Source of the DNA: Bacillota bacterium
GTDB taxonomy: Bacteria; Bacillota; Clostridia; Christensenellales; Aristaeellaceae
Reading direction: 5' to 3'
Assembly: GCA_023391725.1 (NCBI GenBank)
Contig: JAEWAH010000301.1
Coordinates: 1 to 10,858 of the forward strand
Length of the DNA: 10,858 bases
The position numbers and the translations under genes were made by a program. Numbering within the stretch: the first letter of the stretch is position 1; every line of letters begins with the position of its first letter. The notes beneath the pieces are model-generated. The model had not been told where the DNA came from. It worked only from the letters and a program-made list of their open reading frames with translations, and ran no database searches. Shown piece by piece: positions 1 through 5,448 of this stretch.

Positions 1-19
1 GGCCTATCAATGATAGGCC
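1..19. terminator. short perfect hairpin at left edge
   Basis: GGCCTATCA (1-9) pairs perfectly with TGATAGGCC (11-19), leaving one unpaired base at the centre. It could be the stem of a terminator for a gene to the left, or part of the structured region that follows. There is no clear T-run after it, only TCTTAC. Confidence 0.35.
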
Positions 20-276
20 TCTTACGAATCAATTACTACCCATGGCTTTTGTAACTGGAGCACAGGCTCTCGTCCGTTTTGCCGGACCCGCAGCCGGGTT
101 TGGGCGCGACCTGGATGTCCGTAAGGGAGCAAAGATTTTCCTTGTTGTGGTATTGACAGCTCCCCACGCTACAATGAATGCACTGCCCCTGTTTGTCCCA
201 AGACAATTCGCATACCTCCCCGCTTTGGTCAAAATGTGCCTGCCGGAAGGAGATTTTCCATCCGGCAGATTTTATT
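20..276 (+). ncRNA. candidate structured non-coding RNA (3' part)
   Basis: No convincing protein gene lies here. Reading frames stay open on both strands, but neither has a ribosome binding site and the plus frame runs straight through the terminator at 240-276. What I see instead is nested complementarity: GTCCG (72-76) with CGGAC (83-87), inside a weaker GGCT/AGCC pair; GGGAGC (125-130) with GCTCCC (159-164); TTGTC (193-197) with GACAA (202-206); and an intrinsic terminator. A terminator-ended, hairpin-rich stretch open on both strands fits a conserved clostridial RNA, for example of the raiA-motif type. That family name is only a guess from layout. The 5' end is not defined and may lie left of the window. 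Alternatively this is the 3' UTR of an upstream gene. Confidence 0.35.
240..276 (+). terminator. intrinsic terminator upstream of the queT promoter
   Basis: CTGCCGGA (240-247) pairs with TCCGGCAG (261-268). An inner GGA/TCC pair extends the stem across an A-A mismatch. The right arm is followed by ATTTTATT. It ends a plus-strand transcript coming from the left and insulates the queT promoter, which begins about 25 bases later. Confidence 0.7.
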
Positions 277-293
277 CTGCGCGGGGCCTGCTG

Positions 294-322
294 TTGCTAT
301 GCCGGGATAAGTGTGGTATATT
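294..322 (+). promoter_or_regulatory. queT promoter
   Basis: -35 TTGCTA (294-299), a 17-base spacer, and -10 TATATT (317-322) preceded by TGG, which makes an extended -10. Transcription would start near 329, giving a leader of about 40 bases. The leader overlaps an imperfect palindrome at 324-353. Confidence 0.7.
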
Positions 323-323
323 C

Positions 324-353
324 TTCAAAAGATATCATTTGGTATCGTTTGAA
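324..353 (+). promoter_or_regulatory. imperfect palindrome at the queT transcription start
   Basis: TTCAAA (324-329) pairs with TTTGAA (348-353), and GATATC (331-336) pairs with GGTATC (341-346) using one G-T pair. One mismatch separates the two stems and the loop is ATTT. It covers the predicted transcription start and ends four bases before the GAGG ribosome binding site (357-360). It may be a repressor site or an mRNA hairpin. It does not match the preQ1 riboswitch consensus I know. Confidence 0.4.
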
Positions 354-367
354 AGCGAGGTTGTTTT

Positions 368-847
368 GTGCAAAAAAAGTTCTTTACTCCCACAACGCTG
401 GCATTAAGCGCTGCGATTGCCGCAGTTTATGCCGTGCTCTGTTATGTTCTGGCACCCATCGCTTATGGCCCTGTGCAGCTTCGGGTAGCTGAGGCGATGA
501 CGCTTTTGCCCGTCCTGATGCCCTCTGCCATACCCGGCCTCTTTGTGGGCTGCATATTGGCTAACCTACTGGGCGGCCTAGGCCCGCTGGATGTGATCTT
601 CGGCAGCCTGGCAACATTGGCATCAGCCGTTTTGACATACTTTTTCCGCAAGAACCGTTATTTGGCCGCTTTGCCCCCGGTGATCATCAACGCGGTGGTG
701 GTGGGCGTGATGCTGCATATTGTGTACAACGTTGAGCTTTGGGCCACCATGGGTTATGTGGCCCTGGGAGAGGCGGTGGCCGTTTATGCGCTGGGCCTTC
801 CGCTTTTGAAGGCCATGGAGAAGATCGGGTTGGACAAGCTTGGCTGA
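368..847 (+). CDS. queT: QueT family ECF transporter substrate-binding (S) subunit, queuosine precursor uptake
   Basis: This is a 159-residue, very hydrophobic protein of the usual length for QueT. It has about five to six membrane segments and the family hallmark RVAEAMTLLPVL (residues 39-50), followed by the typical P-GLFVGC-LANLLGG stretch (about 53-70). QueT proteins are the membrane S subunits that capture queuosine precursors (preQ0/preQ1 type) and dock on a shared ECF energizing module (EcfA/A'/T), which is not in this window. I chose the GTG start at 368 because GAGG lies 7 bases upstream and the protein then begins MQKKFFTPTTLAL, as is normal for the family. It is monocistronic: it has its own promoter, and the next gene is convergent. 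The family call is strong; the exact substrate is family knowledge. Confidence 0.92.
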   Translation: MQKKFFTPTTLALSAAIAAVYAVLCYVLAPIAYGPVQLRVAEAMTLLPVLMPSAIPGLFVGCILANLLGGLGPLDVIFGSLATLASAVLTYFFRKNRYLAALPPVIINAVVVGVMLHIVYNVELWATMGYVALGEAVAVYALGLPLLKAMEKIGLDKLG

Positions 848-879
848 ACCCCTGCGGGATCCGGCCGTATAAAGAAAAA

Positions 880-1095
880 TGCCGTCAAGAAGTGCCGTAG
901 TGCCGTCTGTTCAAAAGCCCCGCAAGGCTAGGAGCCGAGTCACTGAGGGTGAGGGGCGTAGCCCCGAACCTGGAGCAGTGGAGCGCAGCGAAACTGCTCA
1001 ACACCGGGAACGCGAAGCGGGCACGGTGCGAAAGGAAAAGAGGGAGCTTATTCGGAAATAAGTGACCGAATTTTGCATCGAAGGCGACAACGCAA
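880..1095. repeat. palindrome-rich intergenic block
   Basis: This stretch separates queT from the convergent zinc-ribbon gene and holds no credible gene. TGCCGT occurs at 880, 893 and 901, and AGTGCCGT is tandemly duplicated at 891-906. Small hairpins follow one another: GGGGC/GCCCC (953-965), GAGCAGT/ACTGCTC (973-999) and CTTATT/AATAAG (1047-1062), the last with an alternative TTCGG/CCGAA pairing. The style resembles dispersed palindromic intergenic repeats of Clostridia, but with one copy in view I cannot prove that it is repeated. Confidence 0.4.
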
Positions 1096-1130
1096 GTGAA
1101 AATGCCACTCCGCTGGAGTGGCATTTTCAC
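1096..1130. terminator. 16-bp perfect hairpin, likely bidirectional terminator
   Basis: A 16-base arm beginning GTGAAAATGCC (1096-1111) pairs perfectly with its complement at 1115-1130 around a 3-base loop. The arms carry AAAA and TTTT near their outer ends, so a U-tract is produced on either strand. It lies between the convergent queT and zinc-ribbon genes. Confidence 0.7.
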
Positions 1131-1154
1131 GGTTGCGGGGCTTTTGGGCAGACG

Positions 1155-1188
1155 AAGAGCGCCGCAGGAATTTTCCTGCGGCGCTCTT
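1155..1188. terminator. 16-bp hairpin terminator of the zinc-ribbon gene
   Basis: AAGAGCGCCGCAGGAA (1155-1170) pairs with TTCCTGCGGCGCTCTT (1173-1188) around TT. It starts 13 bases beyond the stop codon of the minus-strand zinc-ribbon gene. With 1096-1130 it forms a double stop between the convergent genes. Confidence 0.75.
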
Positions 1189-1200
1189 TATCAAATCCTC

Positions 1201-1497
1201 TTAGTAGCGGCTCTGACGCTGAGCATCAAAGCACTCGCGGCAGTACACGGGCCGGTCTCCACGGGGCTGGAAAGGCACCTGGGTGGTGCGGCCGCAGCCA
1301 TCGCAGATCACTTCGTACATCTGACGCTCGCCACCGCGGGCGCCACCACCCTGAGAATTGCGCCGGTTGGCACGGCAGGCATGGCAGCGGCTGGGCTCGT
1401 TCTGAAAGCCTTTTTCAGCGAAGAAGGCCTGCTCAGAAGCGGAGAATACGAATTCGGCGCCGCACTCGCGGCAGGTCAAGGTCTTGTCCTGATACAT
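1201..1497 (-). CDS. small double zinc-ribbon protein (zf-trcl plus CxxC-x17-CxxC)
   Basis: This 98-residue protein has two zinc-binding modules. The first, residues 9-41, has CREC (C9, C12) and CHAC (C38, C41) and resembles the 'probable zinc-ribbon' family zf-trcl. The second, residues 65-89, has CDGC (C65, C68), exactly 17 residues, then CREC (C86, C89), which matches the CxxC-x17-CxxC domain. A Gly/Arg-rich linker (about 46-58) joins them. All eight cysteines expected to bind two zinc ions are present. Such proteins are common in Clostridia and related bacteria, and their function is unknown; nucleic-acid binding is plausible from the basic linker but unproven. The ATG start at 1497 follows a GGAGGG site 7 bases upstream. 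It is monocistronic, with its own promoter and terminators. Confidence 0.85.
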   Translation of the reverse strand: MYQDKTLTCRECGAEFVFSASEQAFFAEKGFQNEPSRCHACRANRRNSQGGGARGGERQMYEVICDGCGRTTQVPFQPRGDRPVYCRECFDAQRQSRY

Positions 1498-1635
1498 GTT
1501 GGATTCCCTCCAAAGTTCATTATTTACCCAAACCTATGTGCCTTACCGTCGCTCCCGTGGACCCCAAGCATGGGTTTTGGGTTGTGAACGAGGAGGAATG
1601 TTCCGGATGCATACCTGGCTGGGCTAACATAAAGG

Positions 1636-1664
1636 ATTATAGCACGAAAGCCACGCTTTGTATA
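1636..1664 (-). promoter_or_regulatory. promoter of the zinc-ribbon gene
   Basis: Reading the minus strand: TATACA (1664-1659), a 17-base spacer, and a perfect TATAAT (1641-1636). The predicted start near 1629 gives an unusually long leader of about 130 bases before the ATG. The leader contains a possible long-range pairing of CCCAAAACC with GGTTTGGG, with one bulged base. I recognise no riboswitch class in it. The DNA between this promoter and the divergent XRE promoter is AT-rich and otherwise unremarkable. Confidence 0.6.
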
Positions 1665-1741
1665 CCCCCCTGCAAACATTTTTGTTGCATTCGGCCTTTT
1701 TTAGGGCATTTACAAACGATCTGTATTTTTTTTCGGAGGTA

Positions 1742-1793
1742 TTGTGTTTCCACATATTTTGGAATAAAATGCTTCTTATAGTACATTCCAAAA
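1742..1793 (+). promoter_or_regulatory. promoter and candidate operator of the XRE regulator
   Basis: TTGTGT (1742-1747), a 17-base spacer, and TAAAAT (1765-1770) make a plausible promoter. Around it, TTTTGGAAT (1757-1765) and ATTCCAAAA (1785-1793) form a perfect 9-bp inverted repeat with a 19-base gap, flanking the -10 and the likely start near 1777. A third TTGGAAT lies at 1828-1834, just before the ribosome binding site. This is the arrangement expected of a self-repressing HTH regulator. Confidence 0.55.
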
Positions 1794-1855
1794 AGCACCA
1801 TGATTCGCTATTCTTGTAAAAGTTTCATTGGAATACAAAGGAGGAAGCTTGCTCA

Positions 1856-2179
1856 ATGGATTATCCCTCGCTTGGGGCGCGTGTTCGGAGGGAGCGCGTC
1901 CTGCGCGGTTGGACGCAGGAGCAGCTGGCGGAAAAGGCCGACATCTCTCTGTCCTTCCTGGGCCATATTGAACGGGGAACCCGCAAAGCCAGTCTTGAAA
2001 CCATGGTCGTTCTTTGCAACGTGCTGGATGTGAGCATGGACAGCCTTTTGTCCGAGAGTTTGGCCCGCAGATCCCGCCGCTTTCGCCCGGAGGGCATGCC
2101 GCCCAGAAAACAGACCGCGATCCAGGAGATCTTGCGTACTGTGGAAGAAGCCGTGGCTGCCTGGGCGGAGGAAGACTGA
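1856..2179 (+). CDS. XRE-family (Cro/CI-type) helix-turn-helix transcriptional regulator
   Basis: This is a 107-residue protein. Residues 5-64 form a classic HTH_3 domain: SLGARVRRERVLRGWTQEQL, then the second helix and the recognition helix around ADISLSFLGHIERGTRKAS, then LETMVVLCNVLDVSMDSLL. The tail (65-107) is basic and then acidic-helical (EILRTVEEAVAAWAEED) and may serve dimerisation. There is no sensor or peptidase domain, so this is a minimal DNA-binding repressor. The start follows AAAGGAGGA (1837-1845) by about 10 bases. The three TTGGAAT sites upstream suggest autoregulation. It has no partner gene in its unit and is followed by its own terminator; nothing nearby resembles a prophage or a toxin, so the target genes are unknown. 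Confidence 0.9.
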   Translation: MDYPSLGARVRRERVLRGWTQEQLAEKADISLSFLGHIERGTRKASLETMVVLCNVLDVSMDSLLSESLARRSRRFRPEGMPPRKQTAIQEILRTVEEAVAAWAEED

Positions 2180-2210
2180 CCACAACTTAAATATCGCATG
2201 AGCATAACTA

Positions 2211-2247
2211 GCCTGCGTCACAGGAAAGCCACCGCCAGGCGTTTTTT
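2211..2247 (+). terminator. terminator after the XRE gene
   Basis: GCCTGCG (2211-2217) pairs with CG-C-CAGGC (2233-2240) with one bulged C. It is followed by G and six T residues (2242-2247), and a second T-run follows at 2256-2261. Confidence 0.6.
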
Positions 2248-2277
2248 GCGATACGTTTTTTCTGTTTAACGGCGCAG

Positions 2278-2315
2278 ATGAAAAGCCCGGCAGGTGAACC
2301 TGCCAGGCTTTTCAT
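2278..2315. terminator. bidirectional terminator between convergent genes
   Basis: ATGAAAAGCC (2278-2287) pairs with GGCTTTTCAT (2306-2315). A C-A mismatch follows, then GGCAGGT (2289-2295) pairs with ACCTGCC (2298-2304). Both strands gain a T-run from the outer arm. It stops the XRE transcript from one side and the nitroreductase unit from the other. The 80 bases from here to the small ORF at 2397 show nothing beyond an AGCTTAAGCT palindrome. Confidence 0.75.
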
Positions 2316-2396
2316 ATTAAGCTGGGATGAGGGCGCATTCAGCTAGGGGCGTTGATCCTATCATGTACGCTTCAGACCAAACAGCTTAAGCTCTTC

Positions 2397-2501
2397 TTAA
2401 TGCTGGGAGTAGATATTGGAGATGGCCAGATAGAGATAGATGGGAGCCATCTCTTTGCCACCCTGTCCCTTGGGCGGTTTCTTGGCATTTTGAAATAACA
2501 T
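2397..2501 (-). CDS. candidate 34-residue small protein downstream of the nitroreductase
   Basis: A short ORF begins at ATG 2501-2499 and ends with TAA 2399-2397. Its start is supported by AAAGGAG at 8-base spacing, a better ribosome binding site than that of the nitroreductase upstream. The peptide begins MLFQNAKKPPKGQGG. It has a basic, Pro/Gly-rich first half and a more hydrophobic second half (APIYLYLAISNIYSQH). It starts 40 bases after the nitroreductase stop on the same strand, with no terminator in between, so it is probably co-transcribed. I recognise no family. The same frame stays open further upstream, but that part is antisense or overlapping noise. It could be a real small protein or a chance ORF. 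Confidence 0.5.
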   Translation of the reverse strand: MLFQNAKKPPKGQGGKEMAPIYLYLAISNIYSQH

Positions 2502-2541
2502 ATGAAAAGCTCCTTTCAATTTTTCTTCGCGTATGTGAGCG

Positions 2542-3144
2542 TTAAGAGAACACCTTGAGCCTTTTTTCCATAGGCTCATGGTCCTTTTCTTCCGGGGCGG
2601 AAATGGGCTTGCCAAAGGGCATCTGAGCCGTGAGCTTCCAGGACTCCGGGAGACCCCATTCCTTTCGCACCGCCTCATCGATGAGGGGATGGTAATGCTG
2701 CAGCGACGCGCCCAGCCCTTCCTGGCTCAGGGCTGTCCATACCGCCAGCTGATGCATACCGGCGGTATTATCCGACCAGACCGGGAACTTGTCAGCATAC
2801 AAGGGAAATTGTTCCTGCAATCCCTTTACCACCGACTGATCCTCAAAGAAGAGCACCGTCCCGTAGCCGGACTGGAAGCTGCCCCGGACCTTGTTTTCCG
2901 AATTTTTGAACTGCGCGTCGTCCGTAAACTTACGCAATTCCTTCAATACAAATTCCCAAAGCTTCTTATGGTGCTCGCCAAAGAGAACCACGATGCGGGT
3001 GCTCTGGGAATTGAAGCCAGAGGGCACCAGGGTCAGGGCCTTTTGCGCGATCTCGACGATTTTATCCTGTGAAACGGGTTTTTCCCCGCTGAAGCCATAG
3101 ACGCTGCGTCGGCTCTCCAACGCGTTCCAGAAACTTTTTTCCAT
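2542..3144 (-). CDS. nitroreductase family protein, Frm2/Hbn1-like
   Basis: At 200 residues this is the normal length for the compact Frm2/Hbn1 branch of the FMN-dependent nitroreductases. N-terminal SRRSVYGF (residues 11-18) contributes the Arg/Ser that bind FMN phosphate in this superfamily. PSGFNSQSTR (41-50) and the C-terminal EGLGASLQHYHPLID (142-156) are characteristic of the branch. It is a cytosolic NAD(P)H-linked flavoenzyme. Bacterial members reduce nitroaromatics or quinones in vitro; the natural substrate is unknown, and yeast relatives are linked to lipid and oxidative-stress signalling. The start has only a weak AGG upstream, but the N-terminus is family-like and no other start fits better. 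It is probably the first gene of a unit with the small ORF at 2397-2501. Confidence 0.9.
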   Translation of the reverse strand: MEKSFWNALESRRSVYGFSGEKPVSQDKIVEIAQKALTLVPSGFNSQSTRIVVLFGEHHKKLWEFVLKELRKFTDDAQFKNSENKVRGSFQSGYGTVLFFEDQSVVKGLQEQFPLYADKFPVWSDNTAGMHQLAVWTALSQEGLGASLQHYHPLIDEAVRKEWGLPESWKLTAQMPFGKPISAPEEKDHEPMEKRLKVFS

Positions 3145-3257
3145 ATCTTTCAGCCTGCCTTTTATAGTTCATCCAACATTTTTTAGGTGGTTCTTGGTTC
3201 CTGCTTATAGGATACCCCAAGAAGCGGGTGATGAAACATCCGAAGAGCGCGCATTTC

Positions 3258-3286
3258 TTGACATCTGCCATGGCAGATGGTATGCT
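3258..3286 (+). promoter_or_regulatory. MFS gene promoter with embedded 18-bp palindrome
   Basis: A consensus -35 TTGACA (3258-3263), a 17-base spacer, and TATGCT (3281-3286) with TGG before it (extended -10). Positions 3262-3279, CATCTGCCATGGCAGATG, are a perfect 18-bp palindrome filling the spacer. That is where TetR-, MarR- or similar dimeric repressors commonly bind to block an exporter gene. Confidence 0.75.
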
Positions 3287-3315
3287 CATTCAAGTCCTTC
3301 AAACGCTTGAATGAG
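3285..3315 (+). repeat. 10-bp inverted repeat overlapping transcription start and ribosome binding site
   Basis: CTCATTCAAG (3285-3294) and CTTGAATGAG (3306-3315) are perfect inverted copies with an 11-base gap. The right arm contains most of the GAGG ribosome binding site used for the start at 3323. The left arm begins at the end of the -10 box, so it is only partly transcribed. It may be a second protein-binding site or, if transcription starts early, a hairpin hiding the ribosome binding site. Confidence 0.55.
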
Positions 3316-3322
3316 GTTTTTT

Positions 3323-4591
3323 ATGCGCAATCTTTTTGGCAAGATCGCCGCCCATCCCCTGATCGATACGCTGATCCATGCCCGTGGCAATGAGCGTGCC
3401 TGCGTCCTGACCGAGCCCCTGTGGGGCATTCCCTACAATTTGTATGCTCCTTTTGCGGCCATCTATATGGCAGCCTTGGGCATGACGCCGCTGATGATCG
3501 GCGTGACAGCTACGGTCTTTACCGTATCGCAGATGGTGTGGGCGCTGCTGGGCGGCGTGCTCACCGATAAGCTGGGGCGCAGGCTGACCACGTTCATATT
3601 CGACTGCTTCTGCTGGAGCATACCGGTCCTTCTTTGGACGTTCGCGCAAAATGAATATTGGTTCCTTGCCGCGGCGCTGTTCAACGGCATGTACCGCGTG
3701 ACGGAAAACTCCTGGTCGCTTCTGTTCGTGGAGGAAGTACCGGAGTCAAGGCTGGTGTCCCTGTATGCCCTGGTCAATATCGCTGGGCTGCTGGCGGGCT
3801 TCGTGGCACCCATCTCCTACTTTTTTGTGGAAAGATATTCCCTGATCCCCACCGTACGCGTGTTGTACGGGATCACCTTTGTGCTGATGACCGCGAAATT
3901 CGTGATCCTGTACTTTTTCAGCCATGAAACAGATATCGGCAAGCGCCGGCAGGAGGAATTCCGCAGCCGCAGCATGGTGAGCCACCTGCTGGACAGCCGC
4001 CATGTGCTGCTAACAATGCTCAAGACACGCCGGGTGATGCTCACCGTGGCGCTTTTGGCCTGCTATGGCGCGATTCGAAGCGTAAACGATAACTTCTGGC
4101 CGCTGCTTTTAACGGAAAAGCTGGGCATCGACGGGAAGTACCTGTCCATGTTCGCCACGCTTCGCTCGCTTGTATTGATGGCCGCATACTTTCTCTTTGC
4201 CACGAGGGTCAACGTTGCACGCTTTAAAAAGCCCCTCCTCACGGCCTTTGCCTGCCTTGGCGCCGTGCAGGCCATGCTGATGATTTTAGCACAGGGCTCC
4301 TTCCTCCTGCTGGGCCTGGGCGTGGTGGTGGAGGCGCTTTCCCTGTCGGTGCTCGCCCCTCTCACCGCCTCGCTCCAGATGATGAATGTGGATCGTGAAG
4401 AGCGGGCGCGGATGAACGGGCTCTTCCTGGCCATATGCCTTTTGGTCACCTCGCCCATCTATGCGCTGGCCGGCGCACTGTCCCAACTCGACCGGTCCCT
4501 GCCGTTTGTGTTGACTTTGTGCCTGTGCGGGCTGGCATTGTTCCTTTCCCGGCTGGTGTGGCGCGAGAGGCGGGTAGAAGAAGCCGCTTGA
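3323..4591 (+). CDS. major facilitator superfamily (MFS) transporter
   Basis: This 422-residue protein has about 12 predicted membrane helices, the usual size for the superfamily. The loop between helices 2 and 3 carries motif A, GGVLTDKLGRR (residues 77-87). A charged central loop around the KRRQEEFRSR stretch divides the two halves. I chose ATG 3323 over ATG 3311 because GAGG (3313-3316) lies six bases before 3323, while nothing suitable precedes 3311. MFS carriers move small solutes by proton coupling or facilitated diffusion. The sequence does not name the substrate; an exporter is plausible because of the tightly operator-framed promoter, which is inference. It is monocistronic, with a terminator 12 bases after the stop. 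Confidence 0.9.
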   Translation: MRNLFGKIAAHPLIDTLIHARGNERACVLTEPLWGIPYNLYAPFAAIYMAALGMTPLMIGVTATVFTVSQMVWALLGGVLTDKLGRRLTTFIFDCFCWSIPVLLWTFAQNEYWFLAAALFNGMYRVTENSWSLLFVEEVPESRLVSLYALVNIAGLLAGFVAPISYFFVERYSLIPTVRVLYGITFVLMTAKFVILYFFSHETDIGKRRQEEFRSRSMVSHLLDSRHVLLTMLKTRRVMLTVALLACYGAIRSVNDNFWPLLLTEKLGIDGKYLSMFATLRSLVLMAAYFLFATRVNVARFKKPLLTAFACLGAVQAMLMILAQGSFLLLGLGVVVEALSLSVLAPLTASLQMMNVDREERARMNGLFLAICLLVTSPIYALAGALSQLDRSLPFVLTLCLCGLALFLSRLVWRERRVEEAA

Positions 4592-4603
4592 TGAAAAGCA
4601 ATA

Positions 4604-4639
4604 AAGGCGCCGCTGGGCATTGCCCGGCGCCTTATCTTC
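4604..4639 (+). terminator. terminator of the MFS gene
   Basis: AAGGCGCCG (4604-4612) pairs with CGGCGCCTT (4625-4633), with an inner GGC/GCC pair, and is followed by the T-rich ATCTTC. It lies 12 bases beyond the MFS stop codon. Confidence 0.75.
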
Positions 4640-4649
4640 AGCAGCTACA

Positions 4650-4709
4650 CCTCATCCGGCGCTGACGCGCCACCTTCCCCTAAAGGGGAAGGCAAGCCGG
4701 GAAAGGCTT
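4650..4709. repeat. palindromic intergenic repeat (CCTCATCCGGCGC... type)
   Basis: Three small palindromes run in tandem: GGCGC/GCGCC (4658-4671), CCTTCCCC/GGGGAAGG (4673-4692) around TAAA, and AAGCC/GGCTT (4694-4709). The run CCTCATCCGGCGCTGACGCG followed by CACCTTCCCC resembles, from memory, a dispersed intergenic element seen in many gut Clostridia. Only one copy is in view, so repetition is inferred. Confidence 0.45.
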
Positions 4710-4877
4710 TTGGTTGGCTGTCCTCATGAAGATGAAAACCCCTTGCTTGAATGCGATATAAACCCCACCGCTAAATCATCGTTTACCTAGATGGCGGAAA
4801 ATGAGGCTGCCGTTCCGCCTATTTCACCCGCCTAGCGCATTGCGCTTCCGACCCTGCATTCGCGCCGGTAAAAGTTT
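4710..4877. other. intergenic stretch without a recognisable gene
   Basis: Nothing coding is supported here. It holds a 7-bp inverted repeat, GGCGGAA (4793-4799) with TTCCGCC (4813-4819), and a small AGCGCATTGCGCT palindrome near 4835-4847. It lies between the ends of two convergent transcription units. Confidence 0.4.
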
Positions 4878-4906
4878 CGGAGCCCGCCAATTTTTGGCGG
4901 GCTCCG
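4878..4906. terminator. 13-bp hairpin terminator of the pyrophosphokinase-GNAT operon
   Basis: CGGAGCCCGCCAA (4878-4890) pairs perfectly with TTGGCGGGCTCCG (4894-4906). On the minus strand it lies about 30 bases past the GNAT stop codon. On the plus strand it is followed by CTTTCTTTG, so it may work both ways. Confidence 0.8.
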
Positions 4907-4938
4907 CTTTCTTTGTTCAAATCGGAGAAATGATTTTG

Positions 4939-5448
4939 TTATTGCGGCTCCTTCAGAAAGTAGATATACCTTGTCCAGCTCAAGGTCTCGCCTGAGACCT
5001 GCGTTTCCCGGCTGTTGCCGTCGGGCTTGAAGCCCAGCTGCTGATAATGGAAGCGGGAGCGCAGATTATCCCTTAATACCCAGACCGTTACCTGGCTGAC
5101 GCCCAGGGTTCTCAGTTCCTTCAGGACGCTTTCCACCAGCTTAAGGGACTCCTCCGGCGGGGTATCGGGGAGGCATTGCAGTTCGACGATCTCACTATGG
5201 GCGCTTGCAGCGTCAATGCGGCAGGCGGAGAATGCTTTCAAAACATCGTCCAGGTACAAAAGCCTTACCTGCATGGCGGGGTCTTGCATCCATGCTTTGT
5301 AGGAGGCGATCCACTGTTCATCGTCTTTCAGGTCGCAAAGCACATCAAAACCGCGGTAGGTCTCCTTGCAGTATTCCTGCCGAAAGGTGACAAGCGCCTG
5401 CATATCTTCCGGCTGTGCCGGGCGGATCACCCGCACTGCCGTACTCAT
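4939..5448 (-). CDS. GNAT family N-acetyltransferase
   Basis: This 169-residue protein has the GNAT fold order. Beta-alpha strands start at VIRPAQPEDMQALVTFRQEY (7-26), then a central strand ending HSEIVELQCLPD (84-95), the acetyl-CoA helix (about 97-115), strand SQVTVWVLRDN (118-128), and the C-terminal RSRFHYQQLGFKPDG (130-144), where the Tyr/Phe and LGF are typical. GNAT enzymes transfer an acetyl group from acetyl-CoA to an amine; the acceptor here is unknown. The usual Q/R-x-x-G-x-G/A pyrophosphate loop is poorly kept (PDTPPEES stands in its place), so activity is not certain. Its ATG overlaps the stop of the pyrophosphokinase gene in ATGA with only a poor ribosome binding site, so it is probably translated by coupling. 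Confidence 0.85.
   Translation of the reverse strand: MSTAVRVIRPAQPEDMQALVTFRQEYCKETYRGFDVLCDLKDDEQWIASYKAWMQDPAMQVRLLYLDDVLKAFSACRIDAASAHSEIVELQCLPDTPPEESLKLVESVLKELRTLGVSQVTVWVLRDNLRSRFHYQQLGFKPDGNSRETQVSGETLSWTRYIYFLKEPQ

Noticed and set aside
153..175. TTGACA and TACAAT as a promoter
   Set aside because: The spacer is only 11 bases, far short of the required 16-18.
29..232. Minus-strand basic ORF of 67 codons
   Set aside because: No ribosome binding site or family resemblance, and it is antisense to the hairpin-rich segment; more likely a by-product of RNA-type sequence.
42..407. Plus-strand open frame of 121 codons at the left edge
   Set aside because: No ribosome binding site, it runs through an intrinsic terminator and the queT promoter, and it overlaps the start of queT.
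1062..1781. 239-codon plus-strand ORF across the zinc-ribbon gene
   Set aside because: It starts in a palindromic block, crosses two terminators and lies antisense to a gene with eight ordered cysteines and a good ribosome binding site.
3062..3289. Minus-strand ORF upstream of the nitroreductase
   Set aside because: It reads through the MFS promoter palindrome and overlaps the nitroreductase start in another frame, without a ribosome binding site.
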